Positions 1 to 8,701 of a stretch of 64,000 nt of DNA are shown here, in pieces. The position numbers were made by a program, and so were the translations under genes. The notes under the pieces were generated by a model. The model searched no databases and had not been told where the DNA came from. It saw only the letters and a program-made list of their open reading frames with translations. How positions within the stretch are numbered: position 1 is the first letter of the stretch; the number at the start of each line of letters is the position of its first letter. This stretch comes from Edwardsiella anguillarum (lineage in GTDB: Bacteria > Pseudomonadota > Gammaproteobacteria > Enterobacterales > Enterobacteriaceae), in assembly GCF_008801815.1 (NCBI RefSeq), contig NZ_VZOX01000001.1; one strand, 5' to 3'.

Positions 1-501
1 TGAGGAATCGTTGTAATCACCACGAAGAACAACACCACCATCTGTTTCAAAAACAGCACACCACAACTCTCCCTCTTGCTTAGAGACAGTTGGAGTTGGC
101 AGCTCCATAGGCGCGCCATCCTTAAGATCCTTAACATCAACATATGCGCCATAGTGATGCCAATATCCTTGACTATCCGTTGCAGAACAGCGGCCGTCGC
201 CAAGAGTACCCAATGGCGCATCGGGACAACGGTGCAACCCATCGCCTGGCCCCGTCACTACCGACAGCCTAATTTTTGTGACTGTATCTGGAATATATCC
301 AACCTGATAGCCATCAATGGTTTTAAATGTCGTTGGGCTGTTAAGATAATATGCTTTTTTTGTTTTATCTACTGAGAAACTAAAAATAGATCCATTTACT
401 GAGGTTATGCTCTTAGGTACCAATACCTTCTTGGCATTGCTGATAGCATAGTTGGATACTATACACAACCATACACCGATCCCCCACAATATCACTTTCA
501 T
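1..501 (-). CDS. Partial exported protein, putative pilus tip adhesin
   Basis: An ATG at 501 opens a frame of 167 codons that runs off the left edge without a stop, so the C-terminal part is missing. A GGGGAG ribosome site sits 7 bases upstream. Residues 1-23 are a clear signal peptide ending in an AIS-NA type cleavage site. The visible mature part has three Cys residues (HRCPD, GRCSA, LWCAV) and does not show the conserved N-terminal pilin pattern of its neighbours. It is the last gene of a Pap-ordered pilus operon, the place of papG-type two-domain adhesins, so an adhesin is the best inference; I recognise no specific family. A 230-bp gap separates it from the minor pilin upstream. Confidence 0.6.
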   Translation of the reverse strand, partial: MKVILWGIGVWLCIVSNYAISNAKKVLVPKSITSVNGSIFSFSVDKTKKAYYLNSPTTFKTIDGYQVGYIPDTVTKIRLSVVTGPGDGLHRCPDAPLGTLGDGRCSATDSQGYWHHYGAYVDVKDLKDGAPMELPTPTVSKQEGELWCAVFETDGGVVLRGDYNDSS

Positions 502-731
502 TTATGCTCTCCCCAAGCTTAAGGGCTAATAGATAACCTCACTCACCCTATCGGATTATTGGCAAATCTGTCATTACCCACATACGCCCATCATTGATGG
601 TAGAAGGGTAAAGATTATCACCTGGCTATCATAGTGCTAAATTTTGTTAGCAAGTCTATCCGTTACATCAACCGCCAATAGCACACGAAGGAAGCGTCTT
701 GATAACGAAATGGGCCATATAGGGATATCAA

Positions 732-1301
732 CTATAAATACTCAAGAGTAAAAGTGGCCACCGCCGTAAAATTACCAAGAATAATACTATGTTTGAGTAA
801 TGCCGTGGGCTCACCCTGTACATATCCTTTAAATGTCAATATGTTATCACCGCTCATAAGCGTATAGGATGGTGTTGATTTGTTTAATGGTAAGGCCGAG
901 CCATCAGACTTCTCCATACCGATAGCAATACCGCTGGCAGGTCCGCTGCTCAATGCTAATAGTGTTGGCAATTCCTTATTGGGCATACCGCCGAAGGTGA
1001 CACGTACCGATTGCCCCAATGTAACATCACAATCTAATAGCCGAATATTGAATACCTTGCTCGCGGTACGCATATTAGTATATAAATACTTATCTACCAC
1101 CGTACCAAAGTCTAATGTAATATCTGTGGTGTCAGGATCGAGAGTACAAGGTTCAGTGACTAGAATACCGTCGAAATTAAGGTTATTGTCACCGGTGGCC
1201 CAAACCACTTGCCCGATCGACAGCAACACAATTAGTACAATGCTCTTCATGCCGCCATGTAGTATCCATGATGGATAGGAGACGATAGCCGGATAGCGCA
1301 T
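732..1301 (-). CDS. Minor fimbrial subunit (chaperone-usher pilin)
   Basis: The 189-residue product is an exported pilin: hydrophobic signal segment at about residues 18-36, then a pilin domain with the usual Cys pair (C52 in TEPCTLDP and C91 in LLDCDV), a DFGTV strand motif and the aromatic C-terminal end FTLEYL that donor-strand chaperones bind. The start at 1301 has a GAGAGG ribosome site and gives an extended signal N-region; an internal ATG at 1250 gives a shorter signal peptide but has a poorer site. It lies 11 bp after the previous pilin gene and before the putative adhesin gene, so an adaptor or tip-fibrillum role is likely. Confidence 0.8.
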   Translation of the reverse strand: MRYPAIVSYPSWILHGGMKSIVLIVLLSIGQVVWATGDNNLNFDGILVTEPCTLDPDTTDITLDFGTVVDKYLYTNMRTASKVFNIRLLDCDVTLGQSVRVTFGGMPNKELPTLLALSSGPASGIAIGMEKSDGSALPLNKSTPSYTLMSGDNILTFKGYVQGEPTALLKHSIILGNFTAVATFTLEYL

Positions 1302-1312
1302 TATTTGCCTCT

Positions 1313-1906
1313 CTATTCAAATACAACCAATAAAGTCGCAGTGGCCGAAAATGCCCCCCCGGACAAGATCACACCCGGTTGCTTAACGGGAACAGCCTGC
1401 AACACCGGATTATGTACTTGCTCATAGCGTAATCCTTTATTGATCTCCATCGGGTGACCATCCTGAATTATATGTATCCCCAACCCCGCCACCGATGTAT
1501 TCAGCGCCGCGGGATCATAACCTGTAACAGAACCGTTGACAAACATCAACATCGGCTGGCCTCGGTTTTCATCTTCATTATATTGATCATCACACGTCAC
1601 TGTATACGGAATGGTCTGGATATAGTTGACACCATCAACTTTATTCACCCCGACATTTCCAAAATGAATATTTATCGGTTCGTCATTATTAATATGGCAA
1701 GGCTTACGCAGCAAGGTACCCGTAAAGGTGATAGAGACCTTATCACCTGTAATATCAGCCTGTGAAGATGAAATTGCCGCAAAAAAAATCAGTAAAAACA
1801 TTAAGAACATCGATAGATAGCGTACGCTCTTAGCTATATTTTTTTTCCATTGGAAGACGCTATCATACGATACAGAGATTATATGTTGCCAATTGTCATT
1901 TATCAT
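1313..1906 (-). CDS. Minor fimbrial subunit (chaperone-usher pilin)
   Basis: 197 residues from the ATG at 1906 (an in-frame TTG at 1918 is less likely). A long, charged N-region precedes the hydrophobic signal segment at about residues 31-50, which ends SSSQA. The mature protein has the pilin Cys pair at C70 and C105, a HFGNV strand motif and the tail TATLLVVFE. Blocks such as IPYTVTC and GLGIHIIQDG closely match VPYTLTC and GLGIKIMLDG in the next upstream gene, so these two are paralogues, like the PapE/PapF/PapK-type tip subunits. Which of those it equals cannot be decided from sequence alone. Confidence 0.8.
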   Translation of the reverse strand: MINDNWQHIISVSYDSVFQWKKNIAKSVRYLSMFLMFLLIFFAAISSSQADITGDKVSITFTGTLLRKPCHINNDEPINIHFGNVGVNKVDGVNYIQTIPYTVTCDDQYNEDENRGQPMLMFVNGSVTGYDPAALNTSVAGLGIHIIQDGHPMEINKGLRYEQVHNPVLQAVPVKQPGVILSGGAFSATATLLVVFE

Positions 1907-1995
1907 AGTTATTCTCAATGATAATCTACGCTAAAAAATTACTGATATCATAACCTTCTACCCACGAGTTACCTCTCGACTTCACCATGGATATT

Positions 1996-2559
1996 TCAAA
2001 CATAATCTACAGTCAATGTTATCGATGCCGTAAACTTCTGCCCATTATAAAACGTCACATTTGCGCCTTTCATCACCAGAGCTTCAATCTTCGGAGGCCG
2101 GTTAGGATCAATCGCTATCCAACTGCCCGGACTTAACGTAGTGCCATCCAGCATGATCTTAATTCCTAAGCCACGCACATTTGTTGCCAACGCGGTGTCA
2201 TCGAAAGAAGCACGGGTACCGACAAAGCGCATTTCAACTAATCTGCCATCAGGTTTTTGCTCTCCTTTACAAGTCAATGTATAGGGTACCTCTTTGCGAT
2301 AGCCTCCTGCGGCTAGATCTGAAACATATACATCACCAAAATCTACGACAATCGGGTCATCACTACCAAACGAACAATGGGCATTGGCTGTAACCGTACC
2401 ATTAATATTGATAGCAATATTAGTAGGATTACTCGCTAGCGAGTACAGCGGGAACATTGCTAACGCGATACCAGCGCATACCGCCAGCACCCAGCCCATC
2501 CCCCACCCATGCCCAACCGCCGCCATAGCCTGTTTAACCATCGTCCCGTTCTTAATCAT
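1996..2559 (-). CDS. Minor fimbrial subunit (chaperone-usher pilin)
   Basis: 187 residues with a signal segment at about residues 22-43, the pilin Cys pair C62 and C97, a VDFGDVYV strand and the C-terminal end ITLTVDYV. The ATG overlaps the stop codon of the upstream pilin gene (8-base overlap), which indicates translational coupling; a second ATG at 2541 would shorten a long N-region and cannot be excluded. It is the closer paralogue of the pilin encoded just downstream. By position after usher and chaperone it should be a tip or adaptor pilin. Confidence 0.8.
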   Translation of the reverse strand: MIKNGTMVKQAMAAVGHGWGMGWVLAVCAGIALAMFPLYSLASNPTNIAININGTVTANAHCSFGSDDPIVVDFGDVYVSDLAAGGYRKEVPYTLTCKGEQKPDGRLVEMRFVGTRASFDDTALATNVRGLGIKIMLDGTTLSPGSWIAIDPNRPPKIEALVMKGANVTFYNGQKFTASITLTVDYV

Positions 2560-3166
2560 AATTCAGCCCAAAGTTCACCACGGAGCGCCAAGCGCCTGTG
2601 ACCAATGGCGCAGAGGTCCGCTCTGGCATGATGTAGTAGGTCAATTGGCTATTGTTTGGCATTAAATACTGCGGCGTACCGCGATCTCCCAGGCGGACAT
2701 CGCGCCGATTACTATCCTGGAGACGTAATGCCAGCCCCGATGTTCCCTGAACTTGTAACAAGTCAGGATTATCGGCATCCGCTGCACCTTTAAAGGTTAC
2801 CGAGACGACCGGTTGTAGGCGATCGCTAGTACGGTTACCACTGCGCAGATCATCTTGATGTCCTCCGCTATGCAAGCAATCGCGTAGCGAGAGCTGCACC
2901 GCCACAGGGGCCCCTTGGTTACCGGGATAATGCAGCTGCCCGGCCGGCACCGTCCCCAGAGAAATTTGCTGATAGGCCGACTGCATATCCAAACGGCAAG
3001 CGCCCTCCGTCAGCACGCCGCTGACATGCAACATCCCATGCGAGCCATCGACATTCCAATTATCCGACGTTTTATCTAACATTGCCGATAGAGCACTCAG
3101 TGACACGAATAACAAACTACCCAGTAATACACCTTGGCAATAACGTTGAACGCCCTGAGCCATCAT
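2552..3166 (-). CDS. Minor fimbrial subunit (chaperone-usher pilin)
   Basis: 204 residues: signal segment at about 11-29, mature pilin with Cys pair C57 (TEGACRLD) and C97 (LRDCLHS), an ISLGTV strand, and the C-terminal end SVVNFGLNYD. Two adjacent ATG codons (3166 and 3163) follow an AGGAG site; the second has the better spacing. It is the first gene after the chaperone, separated from it by 150 bp. Unlike the other minor pilins it has the long pre-C-terminal stretch typical of FimA/PapJ-like subunits, but the exact role in the pilus is not evident. Confidence 0.8.
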   Translation of the reverse strand: MMAQGVQRYCQGVLLGSLLFVSLSALSAMLDKTSDNWNVDGSHGMLHVSGVLTEGACRLDMQSAYQQISLGTVPAGQLHYPGNQGAPVAVQLSLRDCLHSGGHQDDLRSGNRTSDRLQPVVSVTFKGAADADNPDLLQVQGTSGLALRLQDSNRRDVRLGDRGTPQYLMPNNSQLTYYIMPERTSAPLVTGAWRSVVNFGLNYD

Positions 3167-3316
3167 ATTCTCCTACCCTTTGACGTATTATCCTGAGAAT
3201 CATGCATTGCTTCTCTCGCCACTCTCGTCATCACATTCCACTGCCCGTTACCGGGTACATTCGCCATAATGTCTGTTATGTCGTATGTGACCCACCATGC
3301 TTTCACTCGCCACGAT

Positions 3317-4069
3317 TCAGCCAGGGTGATTGGCCTTCACCGTGCAACTGCTACCGGCGCACTGGAATTCCAACTTCGGACGCCCGCCAAAATCGTTGAT
3401 ATACGTCAGCACCGGTGAACTGCCCAATGCGGCAGCGCTGCCCGGGATACTGGCACTACCTTTGGGATCGATCATGAAGGGGGAGAACCCGTTGACATCC
3501 TTACCCTTCAGACTGCTGGATGCCCCCGCGATCGTCACATAGTATGGTGTCGGGTTATTGATCTGGTACTTATCTGCCATACGAGTCAACGTTACCTTCA
3601 TCTGCCATGGATTGGCATAGGAGTCCGCTGTCGCCATCAATGCTTTCGGACGATAAAACAGCTTAATTCTTGTCTGTAGTGCAACTTGTAACGTATTCGG
3701 TTTATTACTCTTCGGCGGAATCTCTCGCAGGTTAAAATAATATAACGATTCGCGATCCTGTGGTAATTGCCCTATTGCAGGTATCGCCTGAATTTTTACC
3801 TGACTCTTCGCTCCCGGCTCTACACGTTGCAATGGTGGCAACACGATCAATGGTGATTCAATCTTCTTTCCATTAATATCTTCAATCCAGCCTTGAGCCA
3901 AATAAGGCAGTTCTTTGTTCTCATTGCTTATATTTAGACTCACAGAGCGATTGGCTCCATCAAAAATAACCCGAGTGCGATCCAGTGCTATCGCAGCCAT
4001 TGCCTGCTGAGCTCCCACAGCAGCGCCAATCACGACGGCCAGTGCCGCCAGAAAAATATTTTTCTTCAT
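3317..4069 (-). CDS. Periplasmic pilus chaperone (PapD/FimC family)
   Basis: 250 residues with a cleavable signal peptide (residues 1-25, ending AMA). The mature protein has the two-domain immunoglobulin-like chaperone pattern: N-terminal LDRTRVIFDG, the strand-G1 run ESLYYFNLREIPP that donates to pilins, and TRIKLFYRPKAL before the hinge. Family knowledge: these proteins cap pilin subunits by donor-strand complementation and deliver them to the usher. A Cys pair near the C-terminus (FQCAGSSCTV) is seen in some subfamilies. It follows the usher gene by 176 bp, the Pap rather than the Fim order. Confidence 0.93.
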   Translation of the reverse strand: MKKNIFLAALAVVIGAAVGAQQAMAAIALDRTRVIFDGANRSVSLNISNENKELPYLAQGWIEDINGKKIESPLIVLPPLQRVEPGAKSQVKIQAIPAIGQLPQDRESLYYFNLREIPPKSNKPNTLQVALQTRIKLFYRPKALMATADSYANPWQMKVTLTRMADKYQINNPTPYYVTIAGASSSLKGKDVNGFSPFMIDPKGSASIPGSAAALGSSPVLTYINDFGGRPKLEFQCAGSSCTVKANHPG

Positions 4070-4245
4070 ACCTTCTCACTATCTCATCAATAATCGTAAA
4101 GATTGCTATGTCGCGTAATCTCGATGGTCTATTCCTGCAACACAGAAAAGCTTATCTATCACTGCTCACTGTCTACTATCATCGCAAGAACCCCTGTCCC
4201 CAACCGTGGCAAAACATCGCAATATGGTTATTTCTTAGCTATCAA

Positions 4246-6759
4246 TTAATGTCCATTAAGCGGCTGACATGGTAATAGCAACATGCCCCCTGGTGACGGC
4301 AGTGACTTCGGTATAGTCAAACGACAACGTTCTGCACCATCCCAGCGAACATTCATTATCTCACCGACCTGAATACCCGTTAACCATATTCGGCCCTCGT
4401 CATTCACAATACCTAATTGCTCTTGGTTCTGATTACTAACAATAGCGCCAAAGGGTGGCGTACTCCCATCGGCCAACGTGATGACCGCCATTGATTTCTC
4501 CCCTGCGATGATACCAAAGCGGCGATAGCCAATAGCGCCCTCCGTCAGTGTCCCTTCTACCACCGAGCGCGTTGCCTCAACGTTATCGGCCAAGTGATCA
4601 ACATCCACCTTGACTGCATTATGGTAATAGCTGTTCACATCACCGACGACGGCCTTACCAAACATATTAGTATCAGTGATCCCGCCGTAACCATAGATCG
4701 GCACGCCTGCCACACCATCAGTATCCACCATCATCCGGGTCCCTCCCATTACATTGATCCGGTGTAGCGCCGCCCCTTGCATCGTCGCAGTCATCCCTCC
4801 CTGCAGGCTCACTCCCAGAGAGCTGTACTGCCCATCTTGGTAGCTGGCATTGGCCGTAACCTGCGCCAAGTCGCCATCATGGACAAAGTAACCCGATGCA
4901 GCCGCGCGACCTTGGTTACCCACACCGGCACGAATGTTATAGTTATTGTTGGCATTGATGATGCCTGAATAACCAACCATATTCGTATTACCGCTGCTAG
5001 AATGCTGGCTATCATACGTTAAAGTACCATGGGTTCCCCACGGAACACTCAGGCTCACATACATCCCATCATCATTCGTATTGTTATATGCACTACGGTA
5101 AGCTGATAATGACAAACTAATGTTTTTAATTCGGCCGAGATCAAAATAACGAGCCAGCGACAAGGTATAACTATCCTCTGATGGGCGATCCCAATAGGTT
5201 TGATGGCTATAGTTCAAGTTGGTCGAAAGATTCAATTCACTAAATTGTTTATTTAAGGTAATAGTGTATAGTTCACGTCCCATACCATCACTCTGGCCAA
5301 GATAACGCGCATCGAGATACTGAGACATGCTCATAAAGTCACGTTGACTAAAGCGATACCCAGCGAAAGTTACCTGGCTATCATATTGATCAAAGCGCTT
5401 AGAATAACTCAGGCGATACGATCCCCCGCTCTTCACCCCTTGCTGCGGTAGTTCGGCAGTGGATTGAGTGATATCAAACGATAATGCGCCAAAAGCCATC
5501 AGGTCTCGCCCAATGCCGAGCGCTAGCGCATTATAATCACTACCCGCTAATACGGAGCCACCGTATAACGACCACCCGTTATTGATACCCCAAGAAAATT
5601 CCCCGGTGACAAACCCTGGCCCTTGTTGGTTGTGCTGATAATCTAAGGGCCTTCCCAAGGCCAACTTATAGCGTACTAGCCCGGGACGCGTCAGGTAAGG
5701 AATATTAGCCGTATTCACCTGGTAGGTACGCACCGAACCATCCTCTTCAGTAATTTTAACATCCAGCGTACCGGTTGTTGCCGAGTTGAGATCCTGAATC
5801 CGGAACGGACCGGCAGCTACCGTAGTCTCATACAGTACACGTCCCTGTTGGCTAATGGTTACCTTAGCATTGGTATTCGCCACGCCTGTCACCTCTGGCG
5901 CATAGCCGCGTAGATTGGGTGGCAGCATGTTGTCATCGGTCTCCAGGCTAGCACCCAAATAGCGAAAGCTATCAAATATACTGGAGTTTAAATAACTTTC
6001 GCCTAGCGTTAACTTAGCCCGCAGAGCGGTAATGGCACGATAGGCATAGTAACGCGTCCAATCCCAGCTACGCTCGCTGTTATTACTATTGCCTGGTTCT
6101 GAGTTATGATTATAATTCCCTTGCCAATCAGCACGAAAACGCCACGCCCCAAGATTAAACCCCGTCGTTCCGTTACCGCTTACTGACTGAGTACCATCGC
6201 CCCGATGAGATCGAGTAAGTTGAGTATTGAAATTATAGTCAAATAATAGTCCTGCTACACCATCATCCCAAGTCGCTGGTGGGTCCCAATCTTTCGCAGT
6301 ATATTCAAGATAAGCTTGAGGTATGTTCAAATATAGAGAAGCACTGGCCAGCTCACCTTGAGCCGACATCCCTTTAAGGGAATCAAAATTCAGACACTGC
6401 CCCTGATGCCAATAACTTACATCACGTAATGCACTCGTTTTCAGCCCCAGACGCTCGACCATATCGGGAGTGATACACGGTTCACTGCCTTTAGGATTAT
6501 TATCTGGAGCAAGGAATTTTACGGTCTGCTCTGGTAGCGCATTTTTATTAATATAGACCACCATGTTATACTCCCCAGGCATAATATATCCGGCCTGGGA
6601 AAACTCGCTTAAATCGATGCTGCTCCGATCCTTAACATCCAAGACGTCGGTATTAAACTCCACGCTTTGTGCAGCTAATACTGACTGCCCAAATATCGCC
6701 AGCGATACTACCACTGACAACGGGCGAATAACAAAACGACGAACCTCATGCCCTTGCAT
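4246..6759 (-). CDS. Outer-membrane usher protein (PapC/FimD family)
   Basis: 837 residues, the usual usher length. Signal peptide at residues 1-29, then the N-terminal periplasmic domain (VEFNTDVLDV, the chaperone-binding region), a long beta-barrel region rich in alternating aromatic residues with an internal plug segment, and a C-terminal domain with the family Cys pair (GAERCRLTIP ... LLLPCQP). It forms the pore through which subunits are polymerised and secreted. Its ATG overlaps the TGA of the PapH-like gene (TGATG), so the two are translationally coupled. The full-length frame suggests the system is functional. Confidence 0.95.
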   Translation of the reverse strand: MQGHEVRRFVIRPLSVVVSLAIFGQSVLAAQSVEFNTDVLDVKDRSSIDLSEFSQAGYIMPGEYNMVVYINKNALPEQTVKFLAPDNNPKGSEPCITPDMVERLGLKTSALRDVSYWHQGQCLNFDSLKGMSAQGELASASLYLNIPQAYLEYTAKDWDPPATWDDGVAGLLFDYNFNTQLTRSHRGDGTQSVSGNGTTGFNLGAWRFRADWQGNYNHNSEPGNSNNSERSWDWTRYYAYRAITALRAKLTLGESYLNSSIFDSFRYLGASLETDDNMLPPNLRGYAPEVTGVANTNAKVTISQQGRVLYETTVAAGPFRIQDLNSATTGTLDVKITEEDGSVRTYQVNTANIPYLTRPGLVRYKLALGRPLDYQHNQQGPGFVTGEFSWGINNGWSLYGGSVLAGSDYNALALGIGRDLMAFGALSFDITQSTAELPQQGVKSGGSYRLSYSKRFDQYDSQVTFAGYRFSQRDFMSMSQYLDARYLGQSDGMGRELYTITLNKQFSELNLSTNLNYSHQTYWDRPSEDSYTLSLARYFDLGRIKNISLSLSAYRSAYNNTNDDGMYVSLSVPWGTHGTLTYDSQHSSSGNTNMVGYSGIINANNNYNIRAGVGNQGRAAASGYFVHDGDLAQVTANASYQDGQYSSLGVSLQGGMTATMQGAALHRINVMGGTRMMVDTDGVAGVPIYGYGGITDTNMFGKAVVGDVNSYYHNAVKVDVDHLADNVEATRSVVEGTLTEGAIGYRRFGIIAGEKSMAVITLADGSTPPFGAIVSNQNQEQLGIVNDEGRIWLTGIQVGEIMNVRWDGAERCRLTIPKSLPSPGGMLLLPCQPLNGH

Positions 6760-7292
6760 CAGTAATAATCCAATTTAAAACGAATAGATGTCCGGTACGC
6801 TCCCGCCTGCAACTTCTTGTGGTTAGTAACCAAACGCATCGTGTAATACAGCATATTACTACCAGGATGAAGATTACCTGCAGGCATTTTCACTCCGGGA
6901 ATAGCTAAATTATCAGCCTCATCGGCGATTTGCAGTCCCACCCCTCGACCTTCCCCACTTACTGCGAAGAGATCATGGTGTGTCGCAGCACCATCAAATG
7001 TCACCCGAAACGTATTCCAATCTGGCTGGTTAGGATTATCTCTGGCTAAATCACAGTGATCTAGCCGAATACGAAACGATCGCGTCGGACCATAGCTATC
7101 ACGCATAATTTGTGCAACGGGGACCACAGACATATTAATGATCTGATCACGGCTCTCCACGGCAATGGAACAAGGTGTATCAATAATGGAACCTTGCATC
7201 CTGACATAACCCGTACCTAAGTCACTTGCCCTAGATATTGCAGGTAACGCCAGCAGGTAAAGTACCACTATAGTAAAACCGCAATAACGCAT
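6759..7292 (-). CDS. PapH-like minor pilin
   Basis: The start at 7292 is chosen because it follows a GGGGG-TGG ribosome site, gives a proper signal peptide (MRYCGFTIVV..., about 24 residues) and avoids overlap with the major pilin gene; the open frame itself extends to 7433. The 177-residue product has the pilin Cys pair (C41 in IDTPCSI and a second in LDHCDLA) and ends FKLDYY. Lying between major pilin and usher it occupies the position of papH, whose product ends polymerisation and anchors the rod in P pili. That role is inferred from position only. Confidence 0.8.
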   Translation of the reverse strand: MRYCGFTIVVLYLLALPAISRASDLGTGYVRMQGSIIDTPCSIAVESRDQIINMSVVPVAQIMRDSYGPTRSFRIRLDHCDLARDNPNQPDWNTFRVTFDGAATHHDLFAVSGEGRGVGLQIADEADNLAIPGVKMPAGNLHPGSNMLYYTMRLVTNHKKLQAGAYRTSIRFKLDYY

Positions 7293-7321
7293 GCCACCCC
7301 CACTCAAGCCTTGTGTTGAAA

Positions 7322-7344
7322 TGGCCAGGTAAAATACCCGGCCA
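7322..7344 (-). terminator. Intra-operon hairpin after the major pilin gene
   Basis: On the minus strand the arms TGGCCGGGTA and TACCTGGCCA form a 10-bp stem (one G-T pair) around a 3-base loop, followed by a short T run (TTTC). It sits 15 bases after the pilin stop codon and 30 bases before the PapH-like start. Such hairpins in pilus operons lower read-through and protect the pilin mRNA, giving an excess of major subunit; that function is inferred. Confidence 0.65.
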
Positions 7345-7359
7345 GACATGCGCAGAGCC

Positions 7360-7893
7360 TTACTGGTAAGCCAAAACGAAGCTTGCAACAGAGGCAAAAT
7401 CACCGGTCTGAATCGCACTAGAACCAGTATCACCTTTCAGGTAGGCAGAGAAATGTAGGGTATTGCTACCATCCACAATGGATTCAGGTGCACCGCCAAT
7501 AGCATCGTTAATTTTGATCGGGGCACCGGTAGAGTCCACGATAACGATAGCGGCACCAGCTGCTGTCCCGCCTTGCAGACTCAAATTATCACCATCTGCG
7601 ACACCATTAAATGCGGTAGTCACGGTTTTCTTAGCCAACGCTGAAACGTCACATCCCTCCAGTTTAATATTAAACTGCTGCGGAGAAGATGTACCCCCCC
7701 CCAGCAACGCATTACTGGAGACCTGTCCCAGATTGACGGTTTGATCAGTGGTATCAGGCGTAATGGAACACGGTGCATCGATAATTGCACCTTTAAAAGT
7801 CACAGTGCCTGATCCCTCGGTTGCGGCAAATGCAGCACCACTAGTCGTAGCAGCAACCAGCCCCAGCATAACAACAAGCTTGTTCAATTTCAT
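7360..7893 (-). CDS. Major fimbrial subunit (type 1/P pilin)
   Basis: 177 residues; signal peptide 1-23 ends AAFA. The mature start TEGSGTVTFKGAIIDAPCSI is the classic major pilin N-terminal donor strand followed by the first Cys; the second Cys is in LEGCDVSA; the end FVLAYQ fits the chaperone-binding C-terminus. It is the first gene of the pilus operon, with an AAGGA site at good spacing and an unusually long upstream region (808 bp to the LuxR-type gene). Its Ala/Gly/Thr-rich composition is usual for rod subunits. Resembles FimA/PapA types of enteric bacteria. Confidence 0.92.
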   Translation of the reverse strand: MKLNKLVVMLGLVAATTSGAAFAATEGSGTVTFKGAIIDAPCSITPDTTDQTVNLGQVSSNALLGGGTSSPQQFNIKLEGCDVSALAKKTVTTAFNGVADGDNLSLQGGTAAGAAIVIVDSTGAPIKINDAIGGAPESIVDGSNTLHFSAYLKGDTGSSAIQTGDFASVASFVLAYQ

Positions 7894-7942
7894 TGCAAAA
7901 TATCCTTAGATATACATTATGTATAGATTAGTTGTACCAATA

Positions 7943-7972
7943 GGATAAACTAAAATAGGTTATCGTTTATCC
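7943..7972. promoter_or_regulatory. 8-bp inverted repeat upstream of the pilin gene
   Basis: GGATAAAC (7943-7950) and GTTTATCC (7965-7972) form a perfect inverted repeat with a 14-base spacer, 50 to 80 bp upstream of the pilin start, where the promoter should be. It could be an operator or a hairpin in the 5' leader. No partner repeat of the fimS invertible-switch kind was found further upstream. Confidence 0.45.
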
Positions 7973-8113
7973 ACCTAGTGTTATCCCTGAAAAACAAAAT
8001 TAAAAAAATAGTCATCCATTGGGATAGATACATCTCAAAAATTCACAGTGCATCAAAAACAAATACCAGGTAAAATCAAAGATAAGCAAGCTTGACTGAT
8101 TACTTAGCTCAAG

Positions 8114-8187
8114 ATTCAAGGCTTAACCTGACCTGAGCAGGATTAACCATATTCAAGGCTTAACTTGATCTGAGCTGGATTAACCAA
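8114..8187. repeat. Two 37-bp tandem repeats with four 9-mer iterons
   Basis: Units 8114-8150 and 8151-8187 are imperfect copies (changes only at a few positions). Each holds GGCTTAAC(C/T) and GGATTAACC, giving four related 9-mers beginning at 8120, 8140, 8157 and 8177, i.e. spaced 20, 17 and 20 bp, close to two helical turns. They lie 220-295 bp upstream of the major pilin start and 515 bp before the LuxR-type gene. Regular same-face spacing is what one expects of a cooperative protein-binding array; no family-specific site was recognised. Confidence 0.7.
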
Positions 8188-8526
8188 AGTTCCTGACCTA
8201 GAGCGAAAGCGTAGCTGCAGCGCAGCAGCTGCTTATCGGCCTAGTTACACGCTGTCAATCAATAATATCCAGTCATCAAACCAGGAGACAAATCAAATAA
8301 ATTAAAGCATGGAATAAGAATTAATAATGTAGACAAAAAAATCAATTAAAACAGTTGATTACAAAATAAACCCAAAGCCGCAAAGACAATAAAATCACCT
8401 ACAGACAGATAACGTTAGCGAGTAATCTTCACCGTTAATTATATAAAATAGAGTTAATGCCACGCCACATTACATCAGCTAATCTAAGACATTAAGAAAA
8501 ATAATCCACGGTCGTCATAAATTCAT

Positions 8527-8556
8527 TTGACAGTAAAATAAATTAAATATTAACAT
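8527..8556 (+). promoter_or_regulatory. Candidate sigma-70 promoter of the LuxR-type gene
   Basis: TTGACA (8527-8532) and TAACAT (8551-8556) with 18-base spacing, in an AT-rich stretch about 150 bp before the start codon at 8702. The -35 box is perfect and the -10 box has four of six bases. Position fits, but in AT-rich DNA such matches can be fortuitous. Confidence 0.4.
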
Positions 8557-8701
8557 ATTTAATACTTATCTATAGTCCTTAAACAATAGTATACAAACGA
8601 CCTCAACTGAAAAACATCAAAACATCGATAATTAATCATTACTAAATGAATAAATCATTTGTAGAATGGCAAATGTACGGTCAAGTCAAATGGAGCACGT
8701 T

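Noticed and set aside
76..375. 99-codon plus-strand open frame at the left edge
   Set aside because: Antisense to the open, signal-peptide-bearing frame on the minus strand (1-501), which has a good ribosome site.
7894..8701. A fimS-type invertible promoter switch
   Set aside because: No pair of matching terminal inverted repeats flanks a promoter and no FimB/FimE recombinase gene is present; the 8-bp inverted repeat is too short and closely spaced.
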